From Chloroflexota bacterium (GTDB taxonomy: Bacteria; Desulfobacterota; Desulfuromonadia; Desulfuromonadales; Geopsychrobacteraceae), in contig JADFVC010000386.1 in NCBI GenBank assembly GCA_015222355.1, positions 1 to 16,440 on the forward strand: a stretch of DNA of 16,440 bases, given 5' to 3'. Positions 1 through 6,661 of the stretch are shown one piece after another. Below the pieces are notes generated by a model. That model saw nothing but the letters and a program-made list of their open reading frames with translations. It was not told the DNA's origin and made no database searches. A program made the position numbers and the translations under genes. How positions within the stretch are numbered: position 1 is the first letter of the stretch; each line of letters begins with the position of its first letter.

Positions 1-41
1 GCCAAGTAATTCGTCGCCAATTCGGTGGGTAAGCCCCTGCA

Positions 42-497
42 CTATTTCTTGGGTCCTTTGCTCTTACCGTTTCCTTTCCCTTTCCCTTTTCCGTTTTCTT
101 TTCCGCCGTTGCTTTCAGGGTGCCAACCAAGATCGCCATTTTTGAGAGTCTTGAATGCATCTGAGCCAGGCTTGATCCCCAGTCTCTTCGCTAAAGCTCC
201 CCACCCTTGTTTCTTATTGGTCTGATATTCATGCAATACTTTCTCGAGTGGTTGCTGTGAGTGGCGTCCCAACCAAAGGCAGAGGGCTGCATCTCCGGGA
301 CGATTGACATTTCTCATGACCAGGTCAATCTCAGGACCGGAGGCACCGAAGTGTATACCTAGTCCGGTCCGGAACCCGCCCATGTCAGCTTCAGCACTAA
401 CGTTGAGATTGTTCAGGTAGACATCAAGGTCAGCACAGGCGGCTCCAGCAGTGAGTAGAATCATAGCTAAAGCGATCAACAACCTACGGTAGTTCAT
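42..497 (-). CDS. Small secreted protein of unknown function with a Lys/Gly-rich tail
   Basis: The product is 151 residues. Residues 1-22 look like a Sec signal peptide: basic MNYRR, a hydrophobic stretch LLIALAMILLTAG, then a likely cleavage after ACA in AACAD. The middle (about 23-125) has no domain I can name; it includes DLDVYLNNLNVSAEAD and a Trp-containing segment LGWHPE. The last 20 residues or so are low-complexity Lys/Gly/Asn, encoded by near-repeats of six bases (around 64-105), so length variation here is plausible. AGGAG lies 8 bases before the ATG, which supports the start. A TTGACA/TATAAA promoter lies about 90-115 bases upstream. It is transcribed away from the transposon remnants. 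Export to the periplasm or outside is inferred from the signal peptide; the function is unknown. Confidence 0.75.
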   Translation of the reverse strand: MNYRRLLIALAMILLTAGAACADLDVYLNNLNVSAEADMGGFRTGLGIHFGASGPEIDLVMRNVNRPGDAALCLWLGRHSQQPLEKVLHEYQTNKKQGWGALAKRLGIKPGSDAFKTLKNGDLGWHPESNGGKENGKGKGKGNGKSKGPKK

Positions 498-587
498 ATT
501 CAGTTCTCCTTGGGTAAAACGAGGCTTGCGATACTGGCGGGATAACCCAATAGTTCAACCTTGATCTCCAGCCAGCCATCTATTGTG

Positions 588-614
588 TTTATAGCGTACC
601 TTGGCCCATGTCAA
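588..614 (-). promoter_or_regulatory. Candidate sigma-70 promoter for the secreted-protein gene
   Basis: On the minus strand TTGACA (609-614) is followed after 15 bases by TATAAA (588-593). The -35 is perfect and the -10 matches at five of six positions, but the spacer is short. It leaves a 5' UTR of about 85 bases before the ATG at 497. Confidence 0.4.
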
Positions 615-651
615 ACTCAAAATCCTTCCTGATTAGAACGAATCTTCAGCC

Positions 652-668
652 GTGACATATATTGTCAC
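652..668. promoter_or_regulatory. 17-bp palindrome GTGACA-N5-TGTCAC, possible operator
   Basis: GTGACA (652-657) and TGTCAC (663-668) are perfect inverted arms around an AT-only centre. It lies about 40 bp beyond the -35 of the minus-strand gene and about 60 bp before the IS1595 remnant. The spacing does not fit CRP/FNR sites (GTGA-N6-TCAC). The regulator is unknown. Confidence 0.35.
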
Positions 669-727
669 ACTGGTTCGTTAGTTTAGCGGGCATGAAAGCA
701 ACCTAAAAGTCAGGAAGTTTGACTGCC

Positions 728-832
728 ATGCCTATCAATCGTATTCAGTTTCAGCCAGGCTTGAGCTTGAACGAGTTCCTCAAGGACTACGGAACCGACG
801 ATCAATGCAAAGCCAGCCTGAGGGAAACATAA
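728..832 (+). pseudogene. IS1595-family transposase, N-terminal remnant
   Basis: The first 31 codons read MPINRIQFQPGLSLNEFLKD and then YGTDDQCKASL. This matches the conserved start of IS1595-type (ISSod11-like) transposases, which normally run to roughly 300 residues and continue into a zinc-ribbon and a DDE-type domain. Here homology stops at the Leu codon near 820 and the frame closes three codons later. At that point the sequence changes to the GGAAACATAAGGG repeat that precedes the RAYT remnant, so another element probably inserted into or recombined with it. No downstream part of the transposase is in the window. Family recognition is from memory of the N-terminal signature. Confidence 0.6.
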
Positions 833-850
833 GGGACGGAAACATAAGGG
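823..850 (+). repeat. 13-bp direct repeat at the IS1595/RAYT junction
   Basis: GGAAACATAAGGG occurs at 823-835 and again at 838-850, separated by AC. It lies exactly where IS1595 homology ends and just upstream of a RAYT-like start codon, so it is likely the end or leader of that second element. Confidence 0.6.
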
Positions 851-895
851 GACGTTGTTGCTTGATTGCTTTATGATTTGCACTATACTTGCCCC

Positions 896-1039
896 ATGCC
901 CAAACAACCTCGCCTTGACATCCCCGAGTTATTGCAACACGTTATCGTTCGCGGTATTGAGCGCGCATCGAATCATTGGGTCTGGCCTGCAAGATTGCAA
1001 GTTGATAATTTGATGCTATCGTTATCCCGTGGCACGTAA
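896..1039 (+). pseudogene. RAYT/Y1 (IS200-like) transposase N-terminal remnant, copy 1
   Basis: The ORF starts MPKQPRLDIPELLQHVIVRG and then IER, the typical N-terminus of REP-associated tyrosine transposases of the Y1_Tnp family. The HVIVRG segment corresponds to the first strand of the HUH nuclease fold. Homology ends near position 966; the remaining codons (ASNHWVW and on) look like non-coding DNA read through to a stop at 1037-1039. The HUH histidine pair and the catalytic Tyr are absent, so it is inactive. Its 3' end overlaps the start of a second remnant. Confidence 0.6.
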
Positions 1040-1335
1040 ACCACGCATCCATTATCCCGGCGCGTTGATCTTCAGGAAGTTGATTTGAGCGCCGCTGGTC
1101 GGAAGCGATTGCTGGCAGAAGCTCGGGTTTTGGTTGTTTGGGGTGTTCTGGAATTGAGTGATGCAACGTTAAATTAAATGAATTGGCAGTGAGGTTGGGT
1201 CGGGATGCTTCAACGCTGAGTTCAGCAGTCAAGCGGTTTGACCGTCGCTGCTACAACGAGCCTGAACTTAAAGAAAAGATTACCAGATCAAGAGGCGCCC
1301 CGCCATCTGCAAAATTCGATGGTAGACCCAATTGA
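1029..1335 (+). pseudogene. RAYT/Y1 transposase remnant, copy 2: internal deletion plus 5-bp duplication
   Basis: A GTG start at 1029 opens MARKPRIHYPGALI, the other common RAYT N-terminus. After about 14 codons the frame is lost and the catalytic middle is missing. A C-terminal part then reads SAAGRKRLLAEARVLVVWGV up to ATLN (about 1087-1174) and resumes, in another frame, as ELAVRLGRDASTLSSAVKRF from 1180. This resembles the DnaA-like helix-turn-helix tail found on many long RAYT-type proteins. The frame break is a tandem duplication of TAAAT (1170-1174 and 1175-1179); removing one copy restores TLNELA. The gene is therefore dead twice over. The family call for the tail is from motif memory. 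Confidence 0.55.
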
Positions 1336-1425
1336 CTCCTATGTTGTCAAATTCTGATGGTGTGTATAGGGTGTACGGAACTGGATAATAACTTGTTAGG
1401 CCAATAAAAATGAGAGGAGTAAATT

Positions 1426-1929
1426 ATGAATATGCCAAAACTTTCCCCATTACCAATTAGAACTAGAGGTAAAGGGTTTTTTGGTCGACTATGGACTTGG
1501 GTTACAGAAGTTAGAGCTTGGGAGGTCGTTGAAGATTGGGAGTATGAATTACCAAACGAATCGAAAATCATTATCCCAAAGAGCTTCATCTTCGATGGCG
1601 CATCGATTCCTCGGCCGCTATGGGGGATTTTATCGCCGACAGGTTTGTTACTTATACCTGGACTCATTCATGATTTTGGATATCGTTTTGATTACCTATG
1701 GGCATTAGATTCAGAAGGTTGTGTTTACAAGGACCATGAGAATGCTGGTCAAGAATATTGGGACAAACTCTTTTATGATGTAGGCGAGAAAGTTAACGGA
1801 ATGAAAGTGATTAATGTGCTCGCGTGGGTGGCTCTTGCCTTAATGGGCAGACTGGCTTGGAAATCCAACAGAAAGAGATATGAGGCCGACATTTTACCTA
1901 ATAAACCACTATGCACTGAAAGTGCATAG
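1426..1929 (+). CDS. DUF1353-family protein
   Basis: The product is 167 residues. The diagnostic stretch is IPKSFIFDGASIPRPLWGIL followed by SPTGLLLIPGLIHDFGYRFD (about 50-90), which matches DUF1353: a [FY]DGAS-P-LW segment and a downstream HD motif. A hydrophobic segment near 128-141 (INVLAWVALALMGRLAW) may contact membrane. AGGAG sits 6 bases before the ATG at 1426. DUF1353 proteins are frequent in phages and mobile regions and their activity is not established. The gene is clearly more AT-rich than the core genes further on, which with the neighbouring transposon debris suggests horizontal acquisition. No other phage gene is present. The stop codon lies inside a perfect hairpin. Confidence 0.75.
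   Translation: MNMPKLSPLPIRTRGKGFFGRLWTWVTEVRAWEVVEDWEYELPNESKIIIPKSFIFDGASIPRPLWGILSPTGLLLIPGLIHDFGYRFDYLWALDSEGCVYKDHENAGQEYWDKLFYDVGEKVNGMKVINVLAWVALALMGRLAWKSNRKRYEADILPNKPLCTESA
1909..1929 (+). other. Perfect 9-bp hairpin overlapping the DUF1353 stop codon
   Basis: CTATGCACT (1909-1917), GAA loop, AGTGCATAG (1921-1929). The stop TAG is the last three bases of the stem. There is no U-run after it, so it is not a standard intrinsic terminator; it may protect the 3' end or be an element boundary. Confidence 0.45.
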
Positions 1930-2075
1930 GTTCCTATCGAGACTGAAAGTCCCTCGGGCATTCGGGGTCGGACCAAGCCAACCAGCTGAAAGCACACGGA
2001 AAAACCTCATATTTTGCCCCTAAAAAGCCCCTATGGGTCGATTTTTGGGGTCCAAAACAGGCCCATACAAACCAA

Positions 2076-2198
2076 ATGGGTCTACCATCGGATTTCGCAG
2101 ATGTAACGCAACAACTGTCCGAGGATGTCGTCCTGATGCGAGACGCCTTGGATGAGGTCTTCGCGGCACTCGCCGAAGGAGAGATTTTGTTAATATGA
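2076..2198 (+). CDS. Possible 40-residue ORF overlapping the UPF0158 start
   Basis: The ORF begins MGLPSDFADVTQQLSEDVVL and ends in an acidic, Leu/Ala-rich helix (RDALDEVFAALAEGEILLI). Its TGA (2196-2198) overlaps the next ATG (2195-2197), the arrangement used for translational coupling. The frame is open upstream to 1947 without an ATG, so this may be the 3' end of an older, truncated gene. I see no clear Shine-Dalgarno sequence. I do not recognise a family. Codon choice is GC-rich, unlike the preceding DUF1353 gene. Confidence 0.3.
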   Translation: MGLPSDFADVTQQLSEDVVLMRDALDEVFAALAEGEILLI

Positions 2199-2607
2199 CC
2201 TACGACACCATCGAAGAAGCCTTTTTGTTCGTCAGCAGCGCTTCGCCCTTTGAGAATACTGCGATTGTCCGCCGCACAACGGAGGAGGTATTCTTTTCTT
2301 CGCAGATGGCTGGTTACGACGAACGGCCAGAGGATGCTGAAAACAATGATGATTACCTCTGGATTCCCCACAAGAACGATTTCGACCTGGGCAAGCCGTT
2401 GGTTATGGATTTCGTTCGCGACCGCTGTCCTGACCAGATCGATCGCGTGCTGGTAATCTTCCGTCGTCCCGGTGCCTAGCCTACAGCCGGTTCAAGGATT
2501 TGTTGGCGACGGCGGACCTGCTGGAGGCCTGGTATGCCTTCGAACAGGAACGGACCAGAGAGGCGCTGTTGCAGTGGTGCGCGGAGAACAAGGTTGTGCT
2601 TGATTGA
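2195..2607 (+). pseudogene. UPF0158-family protein, frameshifted by a 5-bp duplication
   Basis: The first frame (94 codons, 2195-2479) starts MTYDTIEEAFLFVSSASPFE and carries IPHKNDFDLGKPLVMDFV, the UPF0158 (PF03682) signature. It stops at TAG 2477-2479 right after FRRPGA. The other half of the family follows at once in a second frame from 2479 to 2607: AYSRFKDLLATADLLEAWYA, then FEQERTREALLQWCAEN. The break is a tandem duplication of GCCTA (2474-2478 and 2479-2483); deleting one copy gives GAYSRFKDLL, as in intact homologues, and a protein of about 135 residues. Function of the family is unknown. The lesion looks recent because both halves are otherwise well kept. A sequencing error is the alternative. 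Confidence 0.75.
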
Positions 2608-2985
2608 CGGCGGTCGCCGCCGGAAAAAGGTGAATTTATCGAATTTCTTGTCCCTTCATACTGTCCTGACGGCAGGAGGAAGGGGCAACCGGCCCATCGG
2701 ATGTGTCATGCAGCTTGATCTGTTCAGTTAACAACAATAACCACTATCCATTATCTCACCACTAAAGTACTTGGTCATCAAGCTACTGCCCCGCTCGCTA
2801 GTTCACTGTTCATGACCGATGAGATTGCTCCGGTCCGGCATGCCGGCACATCTCTCGAACACTCCGTTCCGGCGGTTTGTACGGGTGCAGCCCTGTTGTT
2901 CGGTCGGTTTCCAGGGTTGCTGTTTGACCCGGTTGGCAGTATCCTGCCCTGACCGTTACATATTCATCATTGAAAGGATACCGTC
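2608..2985. other. Intergenic stretch with only weak ORFs
   Basis: No gene is supported here. A 46-codon ORF at 2812-2952 (+) starts MTDEIAPVRHAGTSLEHS and lacks a clear ribosome-binding site. A perfect 12-bp palindrome CCGGCATGCCGG lies at 2835-2846. Another frame ends at 2731 with MQLDLFS, which happens to contain a QLDLF sliding-clamp-type pentapeptide. The stretch should contain the promoter of the CoA-binding gene, but no convincing -35/-10 pair stands out. Confidence 0.5.
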
Positions 2986-3390
2986 ATGAACTCCATCGAC
3001 GCGCAGATTGAAACCTTCCTGGCTGCGCAAGTCTTCGGTGTGGTCGGCGCCTCATCCAGGCGCGAAAAATACGGCAACAAGATTTTGCGCTGCTATCAGC
3101 AGAACCGGCGCAAGGCGATCCCGGTCAACCCGGTGGGAAAGGCAATTGAAGGAGAAGTTTGTGTCGCTTCAGTTGTCAACCTGCCTGTGGAAGCGATCAG
3201 CATCTCAGTGATCACTCCGCCACAGATCACCGAGCAGGTCGTTGAGCAAGCGATCGGCAAAGGCATCAAAAACATCTGGATGCAGCCGGGCGCAGAAAGC
3301 GCAGCCGCAGTGGCGGCCTGCAAGGAAGCAGGGGTCAACGTGATTGCCGACGGCAGTTGCTTGCTGGTGGTACTGGGATATCATGAATAA
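2986..3390 (+). CDS. CoA-binding protein (YccU/CoA_binding_2 type)
   Basis: The 134-residue protein is a single Rossmann-like CoA-binding domain. It shows the nucleotide-binding turn FGVVGASSRREKYGNK (about 17-32), the strand AIPVNPVGKAIEG with the conserved NP (about 44-56), ISVITPPQ (about 72-79), IWMQPGAES (about 96-104) and a C-terminal NVIADGSCLLVVLG. The length fits the stand-alone YccU/YneT family. The domain is also found as the N-terminal part of succinyl-CoA synthetase alpha chains; the free-standing proteins bind CoA but have no established reaction. AAAGGA lies about 8 bases before the ATG. It is the only intact, core-like gene in the accessory part of the window, with no operon partner. 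Confidence 0.85.
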   Translation: MNSIDAQIETFLAAQVFGVVGASSRREKYGNKILRCYQQNRRKAIPVNPVGKAIEGEVCVASVVNLPVEAISISVITPPQITEQVVEQAIGKGIKNIWMQPGAESAAAVAACKEAGVNVIADGSCLLVVLGYHE

Positions 3391-3396
3391 AAACAG

Positions 3397-3473
3397 TTCT
3401 GAGTTCTGAGTTCTGAGTTCTGAGTTCTGAGTTCTGAGTGCTGAGTTCTGAGCGATGAGCGATGAGCGATGAG
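3397..3473. repeat. Heptamer tandem repeat, eleven 7-bp units
   Basis: Eight units of TTCTGAG (3397-3452, the seventh reading TGCTGAG) are followed without a phase break by three units of CGATGAG (3453-3473). The array starts 6 bases after the stop of the CoA-binding gene. Such 7-bp short tandem repeats are prone to slippage and vary in copy number between strains. Confidence 0.9.
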
Positions 3474-3829
3474 GGTCTTAGAGCTGTAAGCTTTAAGCCG
3501 TAAGAATGGGGGTTGATGGAACTTATTGCTTGTCGCTCCGAAGGTTGTCAATCTTTCGCCTGTTGCACTCATCGCACTCAGGGGAACCAACCTTGATTTC
3601 CTTGCCACGACGAAAAATCCCGCGTTCCCGACTCGGAAACCTACCAGTTTCCGTCTGGAGTTTCCGGATGGGAACGAGAGTAGCCCTGTATGATGGGTAG
3701 TCCCCACCACGCCGCAGCCCCGAAAAACCGATCCGTGGACATTGCCCACCCTTCAACTTCAGAGGAATAGATCAGGAGGAACCAGCGATGCTGCACTGGG
3801 GGCTGATCAGTGAGCTGAACAGTCTCAAT
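3474..3829. other. Non-coding stretch with nested inverted repeats
   Basis: No gene is convincing here. Nested palindromes stand out: inner arms CGGAAAC (3634-3640) and GTTTCCG (3647-3653), outer arms CGTTCCC (3623-3629) and GGGAACG (3670-3676). Minus-strand frames across it give Arg-rich translations without a recognised domain. An AGGAGG at about 3775 followed by ATG at 3788 looks like a good plus-strand start, but its frame only runs antisense into the hotdog gene. The stretch may be the debris of a repeat element. Confidence 0.4.
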
Positions 3830-4321
3830 TTATTGATCCAGAAGCCCAGCAAATCCTTCGAGAACTTCCGGAGGCATGATTTTCATCTCCTTAACGGCGT
3901 TTACGGTGAAAAGAGCGAAGGTGCCGCGAGTTTGTGCGCAGAGAATATTATCTTCTTTGTAAATTTTTCCTTCAAGAATGGCTTCTCTTTCACTGGTTTG
4001 CTCGATAACTCGTCCTTCAACTCTCAGTTCATCATCGATATAAACCGGTTTGAAAAAATCAACGGTCATGGTTTTGGTCATGACAATGCGGCGGAGGCGG
4101 TAAATGGCACTACAGCCCATGATTTCATCCAGCATGGTGGAAAGAACTCCGCCGTGAACGATACCACTCCAGCCACACAGGTGCGTAGGCACACTCAGCC
4201 AGGAATAAAGAGCGACTTCATCCGTATAAAACCGCATATTCAAACTGTAGGGGTTTTGTTGGCCGCACCCGAAACAGTGCGCGTCACGGCTGATGACTTC
4301 CTTTAAGTTTTCTTTTTCCAT
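3830..4321 (-). CDS. PaaI-type hotdog-fold thioesterase
   Basis: From ATG 4321 the product is 163 residues. It begins with CFGCGQQNPYSLNM (about 16-29), the N-terminal motif of one PaaI-like branch, and carries the hotdog active-site helix HGGVLSTMLDEIMGC (about 56-70) with the conserved HGG and the acidic residue that activates water in 4HBT enzymes. A later strand VDFFKPV is also typical. Family members hydrolyse acyl-CoA or aryl-CoA thioesters in the cytoplasm; the substrate cannot be read here. A GTG at 4330 extends the frame by three codons, but GGTGGG 4 to 5 bases before ATG 4321 favours the latter. It lies 205 bases downstream of tkt on the same strand and is probably a separate unit. 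Confidence 0.8.
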   Translation of the reverse strand: MEKENLKEVISRDAHCFGCGQQNPYSLNMRFYTDEVALYSWLSVPTHLCGWSGIVHGGVLSTMLDEIMGCSAIYRLRRIVMTKTMTVDFFKPVYIDDELRVEGRVIEQTSEREAILEGKIYKEDNILCAQTRGTFALFTVNAVKEMKIMPPEVLEGFAGLLDQ

Positions 4322-4465
4322 ATAACCCACCAGCTGTTGATGTGGTCAGCGAAGTTGATCCGGCGTCGGTCTTCCTTGGCAACTTGTTAGATCAGTCTAT
4401 ATCCGGAACTTTTCAGGATTCTGCGGATTTCACTTGAGACGACAACGACCTCGCATCGTTGTTCA

Positions 4466-4506
4466 CAACAGCAAAGGGCGGCCATCAGGATCGCACTTTG
4501 CTGTTG
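4466..4506. other. 11-bp perfect inverted repeat downstream of tkt
   Basis: CAACAGCAAAG (4466-4476) and CTTTGCTGTTG (4496-4506) enclose 19 bases, starting 20 bases beyond the tkt stop. The stem is strong but no U-run follows on either strand. It could end or stabilise the tkt transcript. Confidence 0.45.
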
Positions 4507-4525
4507 ATCATTATTTCCGCGGCAC

Positions 4526-6514
4526 TTAGCCAAGCAGCTCTTTTGCCTTGGCAACAAAGTTCTCTACCGTAAACCCAAAATGGGTCATCAATTCCCCGAT
4601 CGGGGCACTGGCACCAAAACCAGACATGCCGATGACCGTACCTTCGACACCGACATAACGCTCCCAACCGAAGGTCACGGCGGCTTCCATGGCAACACGC
4701 TTGGTACATGCGGCAGGAAGAACCTGCTCGCGGTAGGCGGCGTCTTGTGCTTCGAACAGTTCCCAGCTCGGCAGAGAAACCACTCGGATGCCAATCCCTT
4801 CAGCCTGCAGGATTTCGCGGGCAGCCATAGCGTGCTGCACTTCCGAGCCAGTGGCAATCAGGATGAGCTGCAGCTCGCCGGTCTCCGCCGCCAGCACATA
4901 ACCGCCTTTTTGCAAACCCTCAGCCGCGGCGAATTGCTCACGGTCGACGGTCGGCAGACCTTGGCGAGTCAAGACCAGAGCCGTTGGCCCCTGACGGTTG
5001 CTGATCGCCGCTTTCCAGGCTTCAACGGTTTCGTTAGCATCAGCCGGACGGATCACCGTCAGGTTCGGCATCGCCCGCAGGCTGGCCAGATGCTCAACCG
5101 GCTGGTGGGTCGGGCCATCTTCGCCCAAGCCGATGGAATCATGGGTCAACACGTAGATCGGCGCCAGTCCCATCAGGGCCGCCATGCGGATGGCTGGACG
5201 CATGTAATCAGCAAAAACGAAGAAGGTTCCGGCAAAAGGAATCAGGCCCGGAGTATGGGCCAGGCCGTTCATGATCGCACCCATGGCATGCTCACGGATG
5301 CCGTAGTGGATATTACGACCACTCTGCCCCGGGGCCCAGGAGTTCTCACCTTGAATGACGGTGTTGTTCGACGGCGCCAGATCAGCGGAACCGCCAATTA
5401 AAAACGGCAGCTTCGGTGCCAGACCATTAATGGCAGCGCCACTGGCCTGACGGGTTGCCTTGTTATCCCCGGCGGCAAAAACCGGCAGTTCGGTATCCCA
5501 ACCGGCCGGCAGCTCACCCCCTGCAACGGCCAGCCAACCGGCAACTGCGATGTCAGTCTTTTTCACCTCAAGCTGCTGCTGCCAGGCCTTTTCCAGCTCA
5601 ACCCCTTTAGCAACACAGCCCTTCATATGCTTGGCAACTTCCGCCGGGACGACAAAAGTCTCTTCCGGATCACGACCATAAGCCTCTTTGGTCAAACGCA
5701 GTTCCTCGGCACCTAACGGGGCACCGTGGGCATCAGGGGTATCCTGTTTGTTCGGTGCCCCCTGGCCGATATGCGTCCGGGCGATGATCAATGACGGACG
5801 GGGATCATTCTTGGCTCGCTCCATGGCGGCATCAATTTCAGCCAGGTTCTCGCCTTCGACCCGCTCGACATGCCAGCCACAGGCCAGGTAACGAGCGCCG
5901 ACATCCTCGGTGAAAGCAAGGGAGGTATCCCCTTCAATGGTGATCCTGTTGGCCAGGTAAAGATAATTGAGATTCCCCAACCGCAGATGCCCGGCCAGCG
6001 AAGCCGCCTCTGCCGATACCCCTTCCATCAGGTCGCCATCGGAACAGATGACCCAGGTGCGGTAATTGAACAGTTCGGCATCAACATTCTGCGCCAGATA
6101 TTGACCACCCATCGCCATACCGACAGCAACCGCAACCCCCTGGCCAAGGGGACCGGTGGTGGTTTCAACACCGGGAGTATGCCCGAACTCGGGATGCCCG
6201 GCAGTTTTGCTGCCGAACTGCCGGAAATTTTTGATCTCATCCAGCGACAGGTCATAGCCAGTCAGGTGCAGCATGCTGTAGATCAGAGTCGAGGCATGGC
6301 CGCAGGAAAGGATGAAGCGATCCCGTCCAGCCCAGTCAGGATTGGCCGGATTGTGCCGCAAATGTTTCATGTACAGCAGATAGGCGATCGGTGCCGCCTC
6401 CATCGGCGTGCCCGGGTGCCCGGACTTGGCCTTTTCAACAGCATCGGCCGACAGCAGACGGATGGTGTCAATCGATTCGCGGATGACCGGATCACTAAAT
6501 TCTTTGGACTGCAT
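4526..6514 (-). CDS. tkt: Transketolase
   Basis: The 662-residue enzyme moves two-carbon ketol units between sugar phosphates in the non-oxidative pentose phosphate pathway, using thiamine diphosphate. Motifs: AKSGHPGTPM (about 29-38), FILSCGHAS (68-75), GPLGQGVAVAVGMA (about 121-134), the ThDP/Mg motif CSDGDLMEG (157-165) with Asn at about 189 in YLANRITIEG, HIGQGAPN, and the catalytic HDSIGLGEDGPTHQPVEH. Full length is as expected. SDG replaces the usual GDG, and the sequence after it differs from E. coli (ANRIT instead of DNGIS), suggesting a distinct subgroup rather than loss of function. The start is ATG 6514 with AAGGAG 7 bases upstream; the in-frame ATG at 6535 precedes that ribosome site. 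A candidate small RNA and terminator lie about 150 bases upstream. Confidence 0.95.
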   Translation of the reverse strand: MQSKEFSDPVIRESIDTIRLLSADAVEKAKSGHPGTPMEAAPIAYLLYMKHLRHNPANPDWAGRDRFILSCGHASTLIYSMLHLTGYDLSLDEIKNFRQFGSKTAGHPEFGHTPGVETTTGPLGQGVAVAVGMAMGGQYLAQNVDAELFNYRTWVICSDGDLMEGVSAEAASLAGHLRLGNLNYLYLANRITIEGDTSLAFTEDVGARYLACGWHVERVEGENLAEIDAAMERAKNDPRPSLIIARTHIGQGAPNKQDTPDAHGAPLGAEELRLTKEAYGRDPEETFVVPAEVAKHMKGCVAKGVELEKAWQQQLEVKKTDIAVAGWLAVAGGELPAGWDTELPVFAAGDNKATRQASGAAINGLAPKLPFLIGGSADLAPSNNTVIQGENSWAPGQSGRNIHYGIREHAMGAIMNGLAHTPGLIPFAGTFFVFADYMRPAIRMAALMGLAPIYVLTHDSIGLGEDGPTHQPVEHLASLRAMPNLTVIRPADANETVEAWKAAISNRQGPTALVLTRQGLPTVDREQFAAAEGLQKGGYVLAAETGELQLILIATGSEVQHAMAAREILQAEGIGIRVVSLPSWELFEAQDAAYREQVLPAACTKRVAMEAAVTFGWERYVGVEGTVIGMSGFGASAPIGELMTHFGFTVENFVAKAKELLG

Positions 6515-6661
6515 GAAATGACTCCTTGGTTGCACCTAATGGCTTTATTTAGGGGGGATTCAGGGCTGAATTTTGAGGGGCATATTGAAACAGGAACCGG
6601 CCGAAAAAACAAGCGAAAGTCGTGGAAAAATCGGATTCATTTGCGGCAGGGGAAGCTCTTG

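Noticed and set aside
1393..1405. GTTAGGC before the DUF1353 gene as an integron attC/attI core site
   Set aside because: The heptamer fits GTTRRRY, but no matching RYYYAAC partner or palindromic attC body is visible upstream or after the gene.
2711..2725. QLDLF sliding-clamp-binding motif at the end of a frame (2534-2731)
   Set aside because: The frame overlaps the real UPF0158 C-terminal part out of phase and has no family resemblance; the pentapeptide is probably chance.
3397..3473. CRISPR array
   Set aside because: The period is 7 bp with no unique spacers; it is a simple tandem repeat.
3523..3756. Minus-strand 77-codon ORF with CDEC-like cysteines
   Set aside because: No ribosome site, Arg-rich composition, and it crosses nested palindromes; no domain recognised.
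3788..4306. Plus-strand ORF with a good AGGAGG ribosome site
   Set aside because: Most of it is the antisense of the hotdog thioesterase gene, which has clear family motifs.
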